Source: Arthrobacter roseus
GTDB lineage: Bacteria > Actinomycetota > Actinomycetes > Actinomycetales > Micrococcaceae
Reading direction: 5' to 3'
Assembly: GCF_016907875.1 (NCBI RefSeq)
Contig: NZ_JAFBCU010000001.1
Coordinates: 930,001 to 994,000, forward strand
DNA: 64,000 nucleotides
Below the pieces are notes generated by a model. It ran no database searches, was not told where the DNA came from, and worked only from the letters and a program-made list of their open reading frames with translations. Below, one piece after another: positions 56,770-64,000 of the stretch. Position numbers and translations under genes: made by a program. The first letter of the stretch is position 1, and the number at the start of each line of letters is the position of its first letter.

Positions 56770-57756
56770 ATGAGCACCCCCTTGTCCATCCTTGATCTGG
56801 CAACTATTGGTGAAGGAGAAACGGCGACGGAGAGCTTTGCCGCCAGCGTTACGCTGGCGCAGCAGGCCGAGAAATGGGGCTACCGGCGGATCTGGTACGC
56901 GGAGCACCACAACATGCCGACCATCGCCTCGTCTGCGACGAGCGTGCTCATTGCCCATGTGGCTGCTCATACGACCTCCATTCGTCTTGGTGCCGGTGGC
57001 GTCATGCTGCCCAACCATTCCCCGTTGACGATCGCTGAGCAGTTCGGCACCCTGGAAACTCTGCATCCCCACCGGATCGATCTGGGGCTCGGACGTGCCC
57101 CGGGTAGTGATCAAAACACCATGCGGGCGCTGCGCCGTGACCCTGCGTCCGCTGAGAGCTTCCCGCAGGACGTGCAGGAACTGCAGGGGTACCTCACCGG
57201 TAATACGCTCATTCCTGGCGTCAACGCGACCCCTGGCTACGGGACCAATGTTCCGCTGTACATTCTGGGCTCCTCCCTATTCGGCGCAAAACTAGCGGCT
57301 GCACTCGGTCTGCCGTACTCGTTCGCGTCACACTTCGCGCCACAGGCACTTCAGGATGCAGTGCGGATCTACCGCCGTGACTTCAAACCCTCCGACCAGC
57401 TAGAGAAGCCGCACGTCATCGCTGGCGTGAACGTTATGGTGGCCGATACTGCCGATGAAGCGCAACAGCATTTCGATGATGCCGTGCGACGCCGCGTGGT
57501 GCAGATGCTCGGGCGTGGTCGGACGTTCACGCCGGAGGAAACTGACATGTTGCTCGAATCGCCTGCGGGGCAGAACCTGATGCAGATGGTGAAGTTCTCG
57601 GCTGTGGGAACTCCCCAGACAGTTCGGGACTATCTGGACTGGTTCACCGGCCACGCGGACGCTGACGAACTCATTGTTGCTACCCAGGCGTCCACACTGG
57701 AGGCGCGGCTTCATTCCTTTGAGCTGCTCTCCGAAGTCAGCGGTCTTGTTCGCTAG
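56770..57756 (+). CDS. LLM-class flavin-dependent oxidoreductase
   Basis: A 328-residue luciferase-like monooxygenase of the single-subunit group: [57 protein letters not shown] and [12 protein letters not shown]. Substrate unknown; FMN or FMNH2 dependent by family. GAAAGG precedes the ATG by 10 nt. Confidence 0.9.
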   Translation: MSTPLSILDLATIGEGETATESFAASVTLAQQAEKWGYRRIWYAEHHNMPTIASSATSVLIAHVAAHTTSIRLGAGGVMLPNHSPLTIAEQFGTLETLHPHRIDLGLGRAPGSDQNTMRALRRDPASAESFPQDVQELQGYLTGNTLIPGVNATPGYGTNVPLYILGSSLFGAKLAAALGLPYSFASHFAPQALQDAVRIYRRDFKPSDQLEKPHVIAGVNVMVADTADEAQQHFDDAVRRRVVQMLGRGRTFTPEETDMLLESPAGQNLMQMVKFSAVGTPQTVRDYLDWFTGHADADELIVATQASTLEARLHSFELLSEVSGLVR

Positions 57757-57827
57757 CTCGTTCCCTCTCGATCCCGGGGCGGTTTAGTGCTATTCCTTGA
57801 GGTAAGACACCCGATGAAGGAGTAACG

Positions 57828-58145
57828 ATGACCGATCTTGGCGACGAAACCCGCACCCTCAACGAATGGAGCCGGCAGCTGACGCAGGCCCTGCAGATCC
57901 TTGATCTGGAGGTCGATCATGAGCGGATCGTGCAGGTGGCGCGTGAAACAGCCGACGCCGTCTCGCCGTCGGCCGGTGTCGTCAGCGCATTTCTGGTTGG
58001 CTACGCTGCCGGCAGCAAGGATACCCGTGGGCGTAAAGGTTCCGCGGAAGCGGTTGAGTCAGCAGCCGACGTCGTCATGCAGGTGTGTTCCAAGGGCGTG
58101 GTTGATGGTCCGGATAAGAACGGTTGGGCCAAGACCGGTCAGTAA
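57828..58145 (+). CDS. DUF6457 protein (molybdenum-linked), copy 2
   Basis: A 105-residue helical protein sharing WSRQLTQAL, the V-E-T/A-D-A-V helix and VSAFLVGYAAG with the copy at 16271-16579. AAGGAG lies 5 nt before the ATG. It is convergent with and 33 bp from the YdeP-type oxidoreductase, and the other copy lies between molybdenum-cofactor genes, so two independent associations are seen. A small GC hairpin (58151-58167) lies in the gap. Confidence 0.75.
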   Translation: MTDLGDETRTLNEWSRQLTQALQILDLEVDHERIVQVARETADAVSPSAGVVSAFLVGYAAGSKDTRGRKGSAEAVESAADVVMQVCSKGVVDGPDKNGWAKTGQ

Positions 58146-58178
58146 CCCGGTCCAGGCGCGGCCTGGAGCGCAAGCGGA

Positions 58179-60479
58179 TCAGACGGCGTTGGCGGGTTCG
58201 AGCCGCACGATGACTGCCTTGGAAACCGGGGTGTTGCTGCCGTCGGCCACTTCGTCCAGCGGCACCAGAGCGTTGGCCTCCGGATAATACGCCGCGGCGC
58301 AGCCCTTTGGCGTCGGGTAGGACACCAACCGGTAACCTCGCAGCACCCGATCGGCGCCGTCGTGATACTCACCGTGTACGTTCACGAGCTGTCCGTCTGT
58401 CAGCCCGAGCTCGTCGATGTCCTCCGGACTCACGAACACCACATGACGGCCGTTGCGAATGCCGCGGTACCGATCATTGTGGCCATAAATGGTGGTGTTG
58501 AACTGGTCGTGCGACCGAAGAGTCTGCAGGATCAGGGTGCCCGCCGGGCGTTCCACATGCTCCAGCGCATTGACGGTCAGTATCGCCTTGCCTATGGGCG
58601 TGTTGAAGGTCCGAGAGTCGCGGGGCCCATTGGGCAGGACAAAACCGCCTTCCTGCCGGATCTTCTCGTTGTAGTTCTCGCAGCCGTCGACCACGTGCGA
58701 GATGTGTTCGCGGATGAGGTCGTAGTTGTTCTCAAAGCCTGCCCAGTCCACGGTGACCTTCTGACCCAGAACGGCGCGCGCCAGCCGAGTGACGATCGCC
58801 ACTTCTGAGAGCAGGTTCTCAGCCACCGGTTCTACTTTGCCCCACGACGGATGCACGGCGCAGACGGTGTCCTCGACCGAGACGAACTGCGTTCCGCTGG
58901 CCTGCCGGTCAATTTCGGTACGTCCCATGGTGGGCAGAATCAGCGCCTCGCGCCCGACGACGGCGTGTGACCGGTTGAGTTTTGTGGAGATCTGCACCGT
59001 CATGTCGAGGCTGCTCATGGCTGCTTCAGCCGCGGCGGTGTCAGAGATTGCCGCTACCAGGTTCCCGCCGAGCGCGGTGAAGACCTTGATGTCGCCGTCG
59101 CGCATTCCGCGGATGGTTTCGACGGCGTCGGCTCCGTGCGCGCGCGGTGGGGTGAACCCGAATTCGCGCTCAAGGGCGTCGAGGAACGACGGCGGCATCT
59201 GTTCCCAGATGCCCATGGTGCGGTCGCCCTGGACGTTGCTGTGGCCGCGGATGGGTGAGGCGCCGGCCCCGGGTTTGCCAATGTTGCCGCGTAGCAACAG
59301 GAGGTTGATGATCTCCTTGATCGTGGCCACGCCTTTTTTCTGCTGGGTGATGCCCATGGCCCAGGTGATGATGACCTTGTCGGCGCGGAGGTAGCGCTCT
59401 GCGAGTTCGTCGATTTCGCTGGTGGTCAGACCCGTGGCCGCCAGCACGGCGCCTTCATCGAGGTAGGTCAGGTGGTCGCGGAGATCATCGAGTCCGTGGC
59501 AGTGTTTGTTGAGGAACTCGTGGTCCAGCACGGTCCCCGGATTCGCTGCCTCGGCGTCGAGCACTCGTTTGGAGATGGCCTGCAGCAGCGCCATGTCACC
59601 GCTGAGCCGGATCTGCAAGAACTGATCGGCAATTTCTGTGCCCCGACCCACGATGCCACTGACGCGCTGTGGATTTTTGTAGCGCTTCAGTCCCGCTTCA
59701 GGGAGCGGGTTGACTGCCACAATCTCGGCGCCGGCGTCCTTGGCTTCTTCAAGGGCAGTGAGCATCCGGGGGTGGTTGGTACCGGGGTTCTGTCCCATGA
59801 GGATGATGAGATCGGCTTGGGCAAAGTCGTTGTAAGTAACAGTTGCCTTGCCGATGCCGATGGTTTGCCCCATGGCCCAACCGGAGGATTCGTGGCACAT
59901 GTTGGAGCAGTCCGGCAGATTGTTGGTACCGAAGGCCCGGACGAACAACTGGTATGCAAAGGCGGCCTCGTTGGAGGTGCGGCCGCTGGTGTAGAAGGCT
60001 GACTGATCCGGCGAATCCAGGCTGTTCAGCTTCTGCGCAATGATCGAGAACGCTTTGTCCCAGCTGACGGGCCGGTAGTGGTCTTCGCCTGCCGGTTTGT
60101 AGACGGGTTCGGTGAGTCGGCCCTGCATGCCCAACCAGTATTCGCTGCGGGTCAGGAGGTCGCTCACGGAGTGTTCGGCCCAGAACTCGCGGGTGACGAC
60201 GACCGGCGTCGCTTCCCAGGTGACAGCTTTGGCCCCGTTTTCGCAGAACTCGAAGGTCTTGCGATGGTCGGGATCCGGCCACGCGCAGCTCATGCAGTCG
60301 AAGCCATCTTTCTGGTTCAGCGCAAGCAGGGTCTTGGCGCTGCGTTGGATTCCCATCTGTTGGAGTGCAGGCTTCATGGAGTGGACAACGCCAGGAACTC
60401 CGGCTGCCCAGTCCTTGGCTTCGCCGACTTCGGGACTGTTTTCGTCGACGTCCTCCACTGGGGGATTGCTACGCGTCAT
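58179..60479 (-). CDS. FdhF/YdeP-family molybdopterin oxidoreductase
   Basis: A 766-residue molybdoenzyme of the YdeP type (formate-dehydrogenase-like). An N-terminal cysteine cluster (FDCMSCAWPDPDHRKTFEFC) can hold one Fe-S centre. SNMCHESSGWAMG carries the expected cysteine ligand of molybdenum; GQNPGTNHPRM and the C-terminal molydop-binding domain (RSHDQFNTTIYGHNDRYRGI) follow. The reaction is not established. ATG 60479 has GAAAGG 6 nt upstream. Served by FdhD, MoeA and the MobA-like protein elsewhere in the window. Confidence 0.9.
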   Translation of the reverse strand: MTRSNPPVEDVDENSPEVGEAKDWAAGVPGVVHSMKPALQQMGIQRSAKTLLALNQKDGFDCMSCAWPDPDHRKTFEFCENGAKAVTWEATPVVVTREFWAEHSVSDLLTRSEYWLGMQGRLTEPVYKPAGEDHYRPVSWDKAFSIIAQKLNSLDSPDQSAFYTSGRTSNEAAFAYQLFVRAFGTNNLPDCSNMCHESSGWAMGQTIGIGKATVTYNDFAQADLIILMGQNPGTNHPRMLTALEEAKDAGAEIVAVNPLPEAGLKRYKNPQRVSGIVGRGTEIADQFLQIRLSGDMALLQAISKRVLDAEAANPGTVLDHEFLNKHCHGLDDLRDHLTYLDEGAVLAATGLTTSEIDELAERYLRADKVIITWAMGITQQKKGVATIKEIINLLLLRGNIGKPGAGASPIRGHSNVQGDRTMGIWEQMPPSFLDALEREFGFTPPRAHGADAVETIRGMRDGDIKVFTALGGNLVAAISDTAAAEAAMSSLDMTVQISTKLNRSHAVVGREALILPTMGRTEIDRQASGTQFVSVEDTVCAVHPSWGKVEPVAENLLSEVAIVTRLARAVLGQKVTVDWAGFENNYDLIREHISHVVDGCENYNEKIRQEGGFVLPNGPRDSRTFNTPIGKAILTVNALEHVERPAGTLILQTLRSHDQFNTTIYGHNDRYRGIRNGRHVVFVSPEDIDELGLTDGQLVNVHGEYHDGADRVLRGYRLVSYPTPKGCAAAYYPEANALVPLDEVADGSNTPVSKAVIVRLEPANAV

Positions 60480-60543
60480 TGCGGACCTTTCTTCACCTGG
60501 TGTCACGACCTCCAACCAGTATCCCAGCCGTGGCGCAGAAGGA

Positions 60544-60576
60544 AAGGGGCCTCCAGCGAATTGCTGGAGGCCCCTT
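60544..60576 (-). terminator. Terminator of the OYE-family reductase gene
   Basis: A 14-bp stem (60544-60557 with 60563-60576) around a 5-nt loop; on the minus strand it is followed by a T-rich tail (ttccttc). It lies just below the reductase stop at 60582. Confidence 0.8.
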
Positions 60577-60581
60577 CACCT

Positions 60582-61649
60582 CTAGAGGGCCGGATAGTCC
60601 GTGTAACCGGTGGCTCCCGGGGTGTAGAAAGTGGAGGGATCCGGTGTGTTCAGCGGCAGGTCTTCCTGCCAGCGGCGGGCCAGATCCGGGTTGGCGATGG
60701 CGGCACGGCCTACAACGACGGCGTCGGCTAGTCCGTCATCGAGGATGGCGAATGCTTCCTCTCGGTTGGTAATGACCTTGAACCCGCTGTTGACCATGAC
60801 GGGGCCACGGAATCGTTGACGCAGGTCCTGCACCAGGGGCGCTGAGGGCTGCTCAAAAAGAATGCTTAGGTAGGCGAGGTTCAGCGGTGCAACGGCGTCG
60901 ATCAGCGCCCCGTACGTTTCCCGCACGTCGATGTCGTCCAGCTCCAGAGTGCTTTGGACGTTGTGTTCCGGAGAGATACGCAGTCCCACGCGTTCGGCGC
61001 CGATGGCCGCAGCCACGGCTTCGACGACCTCGATGACAAGGCGCGCCCTGTTCTGGGGCGATCCGCCATAGTTGTCCTCGCGCACGTTAGTGCTGGCCGA
61101 GAGGAACTCATGCAGCAGGTAGCCGTTGGCACCGTGGAGCTCCACACCGTCCAGCCCTGCCTCGATAGCATTTTTTGAGCCCTGTACAAACTCGTCAATG
61201 ATCCCGGGCAGTTCCTCCTCGGTGAGCGCGTGCGGGATCGGAAAAGGCTGTTTGCCCTTGTACGTGCGGGTTTGGCCCTCGACGGCGATGGCGCTTGGTG
61301 CAACTACTTGGTGCCCGCCGTTGGTGTCCTGGTGGGTGACGCGCCCGGCGTGCATGACCTGCGCGACTACCCGGCCGCCGGCGTCGTGCACGGCATCTGC
61401 GACGTTCCGCCAGCCGGCGATCTGTTCCTGGGTAGCCAGTCCGGGTTGGCCGGGGAATCCCTGCCCAGCCTTGCTGGGGTAGGTGCCTTCGGTAACCAGC
61501 AGCCCCAGGGATGCGCGCTGTGCGTAATGCTCAACGTTGAGGGGATTGGGGACACCATCAGCACCGGAGCGGCAACGGGTCAGTGGGGCCATGATGATCC
61601 GGTTTGGCAACTCGAGGCTACCGAGGGTCAGGGGGGAGTAAAGCTTCAA
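60582..61649 (-). CDS. Alkene reductase, old yellow enzyme family
   Basis: A 355-residue FMN-binding barrel: LYSPLTLGSLELPNRIIMAPLTR, QVMHAGRVTH, DGVELHGANGYLLHEFLS and DAVVVGRAAIANPDL. Acts on activated C=C bonds with NAD(P)H. TTG 61649 has AAGAAGGG 7 nt upstream, and the family begins there; upstream starts lengthen it by 16 residues with no match. It also contains the catalytic Tyr region and the HN-like pair replaced by H-G-A-N. Confidence 0.9.
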   Translation of the reverse strand: MKLYSPLTLGSLELPNRIIMAPLTRCRSGADGVPNPLNVEHYAQRASLGLLVTEGTYPSKAGQGFPGQPGLATQEQIAGWRNVADAVHDAGGRVVAQVMHAGRVTHQDTNGGHQVVAPSAIAVEGQTRTYKGKQPFPIPHALTEEELPGIIDEFVQGSKNAIEAGLDGVELHGANGYLLHEFLSASTNVREDNYGGSPQNRARLVIEVVEAVAAAIGAERVGLRISPEHNVQSTLELDDIDVRETYGALIDAVAPLNLAYLSILFEQPSAPLVQDLRQRFRGPVMVNSGFKVITNREEAFAILDDGLADAVVVGRAAIANPDLARRWQEDLPLNTPDPSTFYTPGATGYTDYPAL

Positions 61650-61770
61650 GGACGTGCCCTTCTTGACGAACTGCGGAACTCTTTTCACTGGTGGCAACCG
61701 GTGGGAGCGGCACAGTATTCCGGTCTCCGGCGGACCCCACGAAGGCCTTCATCGATGATTGAATGGGGCC

Positions 61771-62091
61771 ATGATCTTCATTGTGGTGAAATTCAATGTC
61801 AAACCCGAGTGGTCCGAGAAGTGGCTGGACCTGACCAGGGAGTTCACGGAGGCAACTCGTCAAGAACCGGGAAACCTGTGGTTCGACTGGTCGCGCAGCG
61901 TCGAGAACCCCAACGAATATGTGCTGGTGGAGGCGTTTCAGGACGACGCCGCTGAGGTGCATGTGAACAGCGAACATTTCAGCGAAGCGATGCAGGCTAT
62001 GCCGCAGGCGCTCGTGGAAACGCCGCGTATCATCAGCGAAAAGCTCGACGCCGACGGCTGGGGCCTGATGGGCGAACTGTCGGTGAAGTGA
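61771..62091 (+). CDS. Quinol monooxygenase-like (ABM domain) protein
   Basis: A 106-residue ABM-fold protein resembling YgiN-type quinol monooxygenases: FIVVKFNVKPEWSEKWLDL, EPGNLWFDWSRSVENPNEYVLVE and HFSEAMQAMP. The short ATG start at 61771 follows GGGG; 61759 is an alternative. Divergent from the reductase, 121 bp away. Confidence 0.82.
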   Translation: MIFIVVKFNVKPEWSEKWLDLTREFTEATRQEPGNLWFDWSRSVENPNEYVLVEAFQDDAAEVHVNSEHFSEAMQAMPQALVETPRIISEKLDADGWGLMGELSVK

Positions 62092-62137
62092 AAATACCCA
62101 ACCGCCCGGTTTCATTGAGACTGACCAGCTACGGTCA

Positions 62138-62143
62138 TACACT
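62138..62143 (+). promoter_or_regulatory. -10 box before sdhB
   Basis: TACACT ends 6 nt before ATG 62150, consistent with a leaderless start; GGAAG directly before the codon is too close to be a normal ribosome site. Confidence 0.4.
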
Positions 62144-62149
62144 CGGAAG

Positions 62150-62929
62150 ATGACTGCCCAGACCAAGGAGCCCGCCTCCAAGATTGACATTCCTGATTCC
62201 GTCGGCGGCGGAGAGGTACCTTCTTTCGAGGTGACTCTTCGTATCAGGCGATACAATCCGGAAGTTTCCGACGAGTCCTGGTGGGAAGACTTCCAGTTGA
62301 CCATGTCCGGCACCGATCGAGTCCTAGATGCGCTACATAAAGTTAAATGGGAGCAGGACGGATCGGTGTCTTTCCGCCGCTCCTGCGCTCATGGGGTCTG
62401 CGGCTCTGATGCGATGCGCATCAATAGCCGCAACCGGCTGGCCTGCAAGGTCCTGCTCAAAGATCTCAATCTCGATAAGCCAATCACCATCGCCCCGCTT
62501 CAAGGTTTGCCCGTGGAGAAGGACTTGATTGTGGACATGGAACCCTTCTTCCAGTCTTACCGCGAGATCATGCCGTTTTTTGTCAGCAAGGGCCATGAGC
62601 CGACGCGCGAACATCTGCAGTCCGTCGAGGAACGTGAACGTTTCGATGACACGACCAAATGCATCCTCTGCGCCGCCTGCACCGGTGCCTGTCCGGTTTT
62701 CTGGACTGACGGACAGTATTTTGGTCCTGCCGCTATTGTGAATGCGCATCGTTTCATTTTTGATTCACGCGATGATGCCGGTGACATGCGACTGGATGTC
62801 CTCAACGACAAGGAAGGCGTGTGGCGATGCCGCACAGTATTCAACTGCACCGATGCCTGCCCGCGGGGCATCAAAATCACGCAGGCCATATCGGAGGTCA
62901 AACAGGCCATCTTGAGCCGCACGGTGTGA
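62150..62929 (+). CDS. sdhB: Succinate dehydrogenase iron-sulfur subunit, solo copy
   Basis: A 259-residue SdhB: 2Fe-2S site SCAHGVCGSDAM with later cysteine in NRLAC (third ligand position D, as common), then CILCAACTGACPV and NCTDACPRGI for the 4Fe-4S and 3Fe-4S clusters. All cysteines are present and it is full length, so it should be functional. No sdhA, C or D lies next to it on either side within the window; upstream is the ABM protein and downstream the AhpD-like gene. Confidence 0.93.
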   Translation: MTAQTKEPASKIDIPDSVGGGEVPSFEVTLRIRRYNPEVSDESWWEDFQLTMSGTDRVLDALHKVKWEQDGSVSFRRSCAHGVCGSDAMRINSRNRLACKVLLKDLNLDKPITIAPLQGLPVEKDLIVDMEPFFQSYREIMPFFVSKGHEPTREHLQSVEERERFDDTTKCILCAACTGACPVFWTDGQYFGPAAIVNAHRFIFDSRDDAGDMRLDVLNDKEGVWRCRTVFNCTDACPRGIKITQAISEVKQAILSRTV

Positions 62930-62942
62930 GTCCGTCAGTCTG

Positions 62943-63290
62943 CTAAGCGTCGGTTTGGGGAGCTGCCTCGTGGAGAGCGTGCAGGGCTAAAGTGGAGTGC
63001 GCGTAGGCTCCACCGGCGCGCATTTCTGCTGCCACCCAGATAGCTTCCATCACTTCCTGATCCGTAGCACCCTTTCTACTCGCCAATTTCGTGTGACCGT
63101 CAATGCAATAAGGGCATTGCGTCACATGCGCAACAGCGACGGCGATCAGCTGTTTGGTCTTCTCATCCAGAGCCCCGTCCTTGAAAACTTCCTTACTGAA
63201 CCGGGAGAAGGCATCGTGAATTTCCGGCGCGAGCTCTTTGCGGCGCGCGGCCATTTCAGGTGTTGCCTGCGGGTACAGATTCTCAGCCAT
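62943..63290 (-). CDS. Carboxymuconolactone decarboxylase / AhpD-like protein
   Basis: A 115-residue CMD-domain protein with the redox-active CxxC in THVTQCPYCIDGHTK-type context (HVTQCPYCIDGH) and TDQEVMEAIWVAAEM. AhpD-like members are thiol peroxide reductases. Convergent with sdhB, 13 bp apart. Confidence 0.9.
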   Translation of the reverse strand: MAENLYPQATPEMAARRKELAPEIHDAFSRFSKEVFKDGALDEKTKQLIAVAVAHVTQCPYCIDGHTKLASRKGATDQEVMEAIWVAAEMRAGGAYAHSTLALHALHEAAPQTDA

Positions 63291-63350
63291 GGTGTGATTC
63301 CTTTACCTTGCGGGCCAGTCCGGCCCCTGATGGGACGTCTCATCCACGTG

Positions 63351-63356
63351 TAGGCT
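63351..63356 (+). promoter_or_regulatory. -10 box of a leaderless promoter (PEP mutase-like gene)
   Basis: TAGGCT ends 7 nt before the GTG at 63364 and no ribosome site lies between; this decides the start. Confidence 0.5.
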
Positions 63357-63363
63357 ACCGCGT

Positions 63364-64000
63364 GTGCATGCGATAAAAGAGATGAGGGCAAACTTTCTTG
63401 CCCTACACGTCACCGGTCAACCTCTCTTAATGCCTAACCCTTGGGACGTCGGATCAGCGAAGCTGTTCGCATCCCTGGGATTCGCGGCGCTGGGTACAAC
63501 CAGTAGCGGCCATGCCGCCACGGTGGGGAAAATGGACGGTTCTGTTCATCAGGATGATGTGCTCGCTTATGCTTCCGGTATCGCCGACGCCGTCGATTTG
63601 CCCGTATCTGCCGATCTGGAGAACGGCTTCGGCATCGCCCCGGAAGCGGTGTATTCTGCGGTCCGCCAAGCCGCCACCACGGCACTGGCTGGCTGTTCGA
63701 TTGAAGACTTTACCGGCGACGCCAGTGCCCCGCTCTATGACCGACACCTGGCCGCCGAGCGAGTCAGGGCTGCAGCCGAAGCGGCACACAGCGCAGAGAG
63801 CGGGCTGGTCCTGACGGCACGAGCCGAAAACTTCTTCCGCGGCGTACCTGATCTAGCCGATACCATCGCGCGTCTGCAGCTGTATCAGGAGGCCGGCGCC
63901 GATGTTCTCTACGCCCCGGGTCTAACCACCATCGAAGACATTCGTAGCGTGGTTGCATCCGTCGATGCGCCCGTCAATGTTTTGGTACGCCCCGGCATTG
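63364..64000 (+). CDS. PEP mutase / isocitrate lyase family protein (cut by right edge)
   Basis: At least 212 codons run open from GTG 63364 to the window edge. The family match is clear: PLLMPNPWDVGSAKLFASLG, TTSSGHAATVG, LPVSADLENGFG and GCSIEDFTGD, the PEP-mutase barrel with the metal-site residues. These are C-C or P-C bond-forming or breaking enzymes; the exact reaction (such as methylisocitrate- or oxaloacetate-type) is not readable. The first residues VHAIKEMRANFLALH begin just downstream of the -10 box. Confidence 0.85.
   Translation, partial: MHAIKEMRANFLALHVTGQPLLMPNPWDVGSAKLFASLGFAALGTTSSGHAATVGKMDGSVHQDDVLAYASGIADAVDLPVSADLENGFGIAPEAVYSAVRQAATTALAGCSIEDFTGDASAPLYDRHLAAERVRAAAEAAHSAESGLVLTARAENFFRGVPDLADTIARLQLYQEAGADVLYAPGLTTIEDIRSVVASVDAPVNVLVRPGI

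Noticed and set aside
58151-58167. GC hairpin between DUF6457 and YdeP-type gene as terminator
   Set aside because: Only 7 bp with a 3-nt loop and no T-tract; noted in the gene entry but not called as a terminator.

Overview
The window reads as chromosome of a high-GC Gram-positive bacterium, most likely an Arthrobacter-like member of the Micrococcaceae (Micrococcales). The reasons are GC-rich codon use throughout, frequent GTG/TTG starts, several apparently leaderless genes (TANNNT box 6-7 nt before the start codon), the actinobacterial serC / DtxR / cold-shock / DUF3027 / XPB-helicase neighbourhood, two c-di-AMP (ydaO-type) riboswitches in front of cell-wall hydrolases, and a type III polyketide synthase operon. 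I saw no phage genes, transposase, CRISPR array or rRNA. There is one tRNA, Arg(CCT).

Layout. 1-526: no gene; a terminator for a gene to the left and two copies of a 102-bp repeat carrying a long hairpin. 527-7555 (minus): a solo WXG100 protein, a two-component system, an XPB-type helicase with its usual partner, and a small membrane protein. 7757-14927: cold-shock protein with C-terminal extension, DUF3027, MFS exporter, SerC, DtxR/IdeR-type repressor, then three secreted wall hydrolases (one M23, two NlpC/P60) under two successive c-di-AMP riboswitches. 15119-17732: HNH nuclease and molybdenum-cofactor genes. 17713-24767: TehA/SLAC1-type carrier, a TrpXYZ-like ABC importer with a structured leader, fdhD, and an ABC exporter. 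24779-26968: a frameshifted RES-domain toxin, a methyltransferase, the tRNA and a membrane protein. 27128-36723: alanine/sodium symporter, PcrA/UvrD helicase, lipoprotein, sucCD, ferritin-like/VIT1 fusion, AI-2E-family permease.

37270-42210 holds an XRE-cupin regulator, a ureohydrolase and a TPP enzyme that together suggest the 2-ketoarginine to 4-guanidinobutyrate route, followed by an FAD dehydrogenase broken by an internal deletion. 42309-47748 (minus) is a compact TetR / MFS / type III PKS / methyltransferase / flavin-monooxygenase cluster with a 30-bp palindrome lying exactly on the tetR promoter. 47792-51447: thioesterase and glycine-betaine (ProVWX) uptake. 51544-64000: SDR, SWIM-SNF2 helicase, CspA with structured leader, DUF488, LLM flavoenzyme, a second DUF6457 protein beside a formate-dehydrogenase-like (YdeP) molybdoenzyme, an old-yellow-enzyme reductase, a solo SdhB, an AhpD-like protein and a PEP-mutase/isocitrate-lyase family gene cut by the right edge.

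Links across the window: MobA-like protein, DUF6457, MoeA, FdhD and the YdeP-type oxidoreductase can jointly make, sulfurate and use molybdopterin. The c-di-AMP switches couple wall hydrolases to osmotic or c-di-AMP state, and ProVWX is a second osmotic element. I found no wholly new system. The best leads are the type III PKS operon with its operator, the arginine-catabolism pair, the alternative-fold leader of the ABC importer, and the terminal hairpin repeats.
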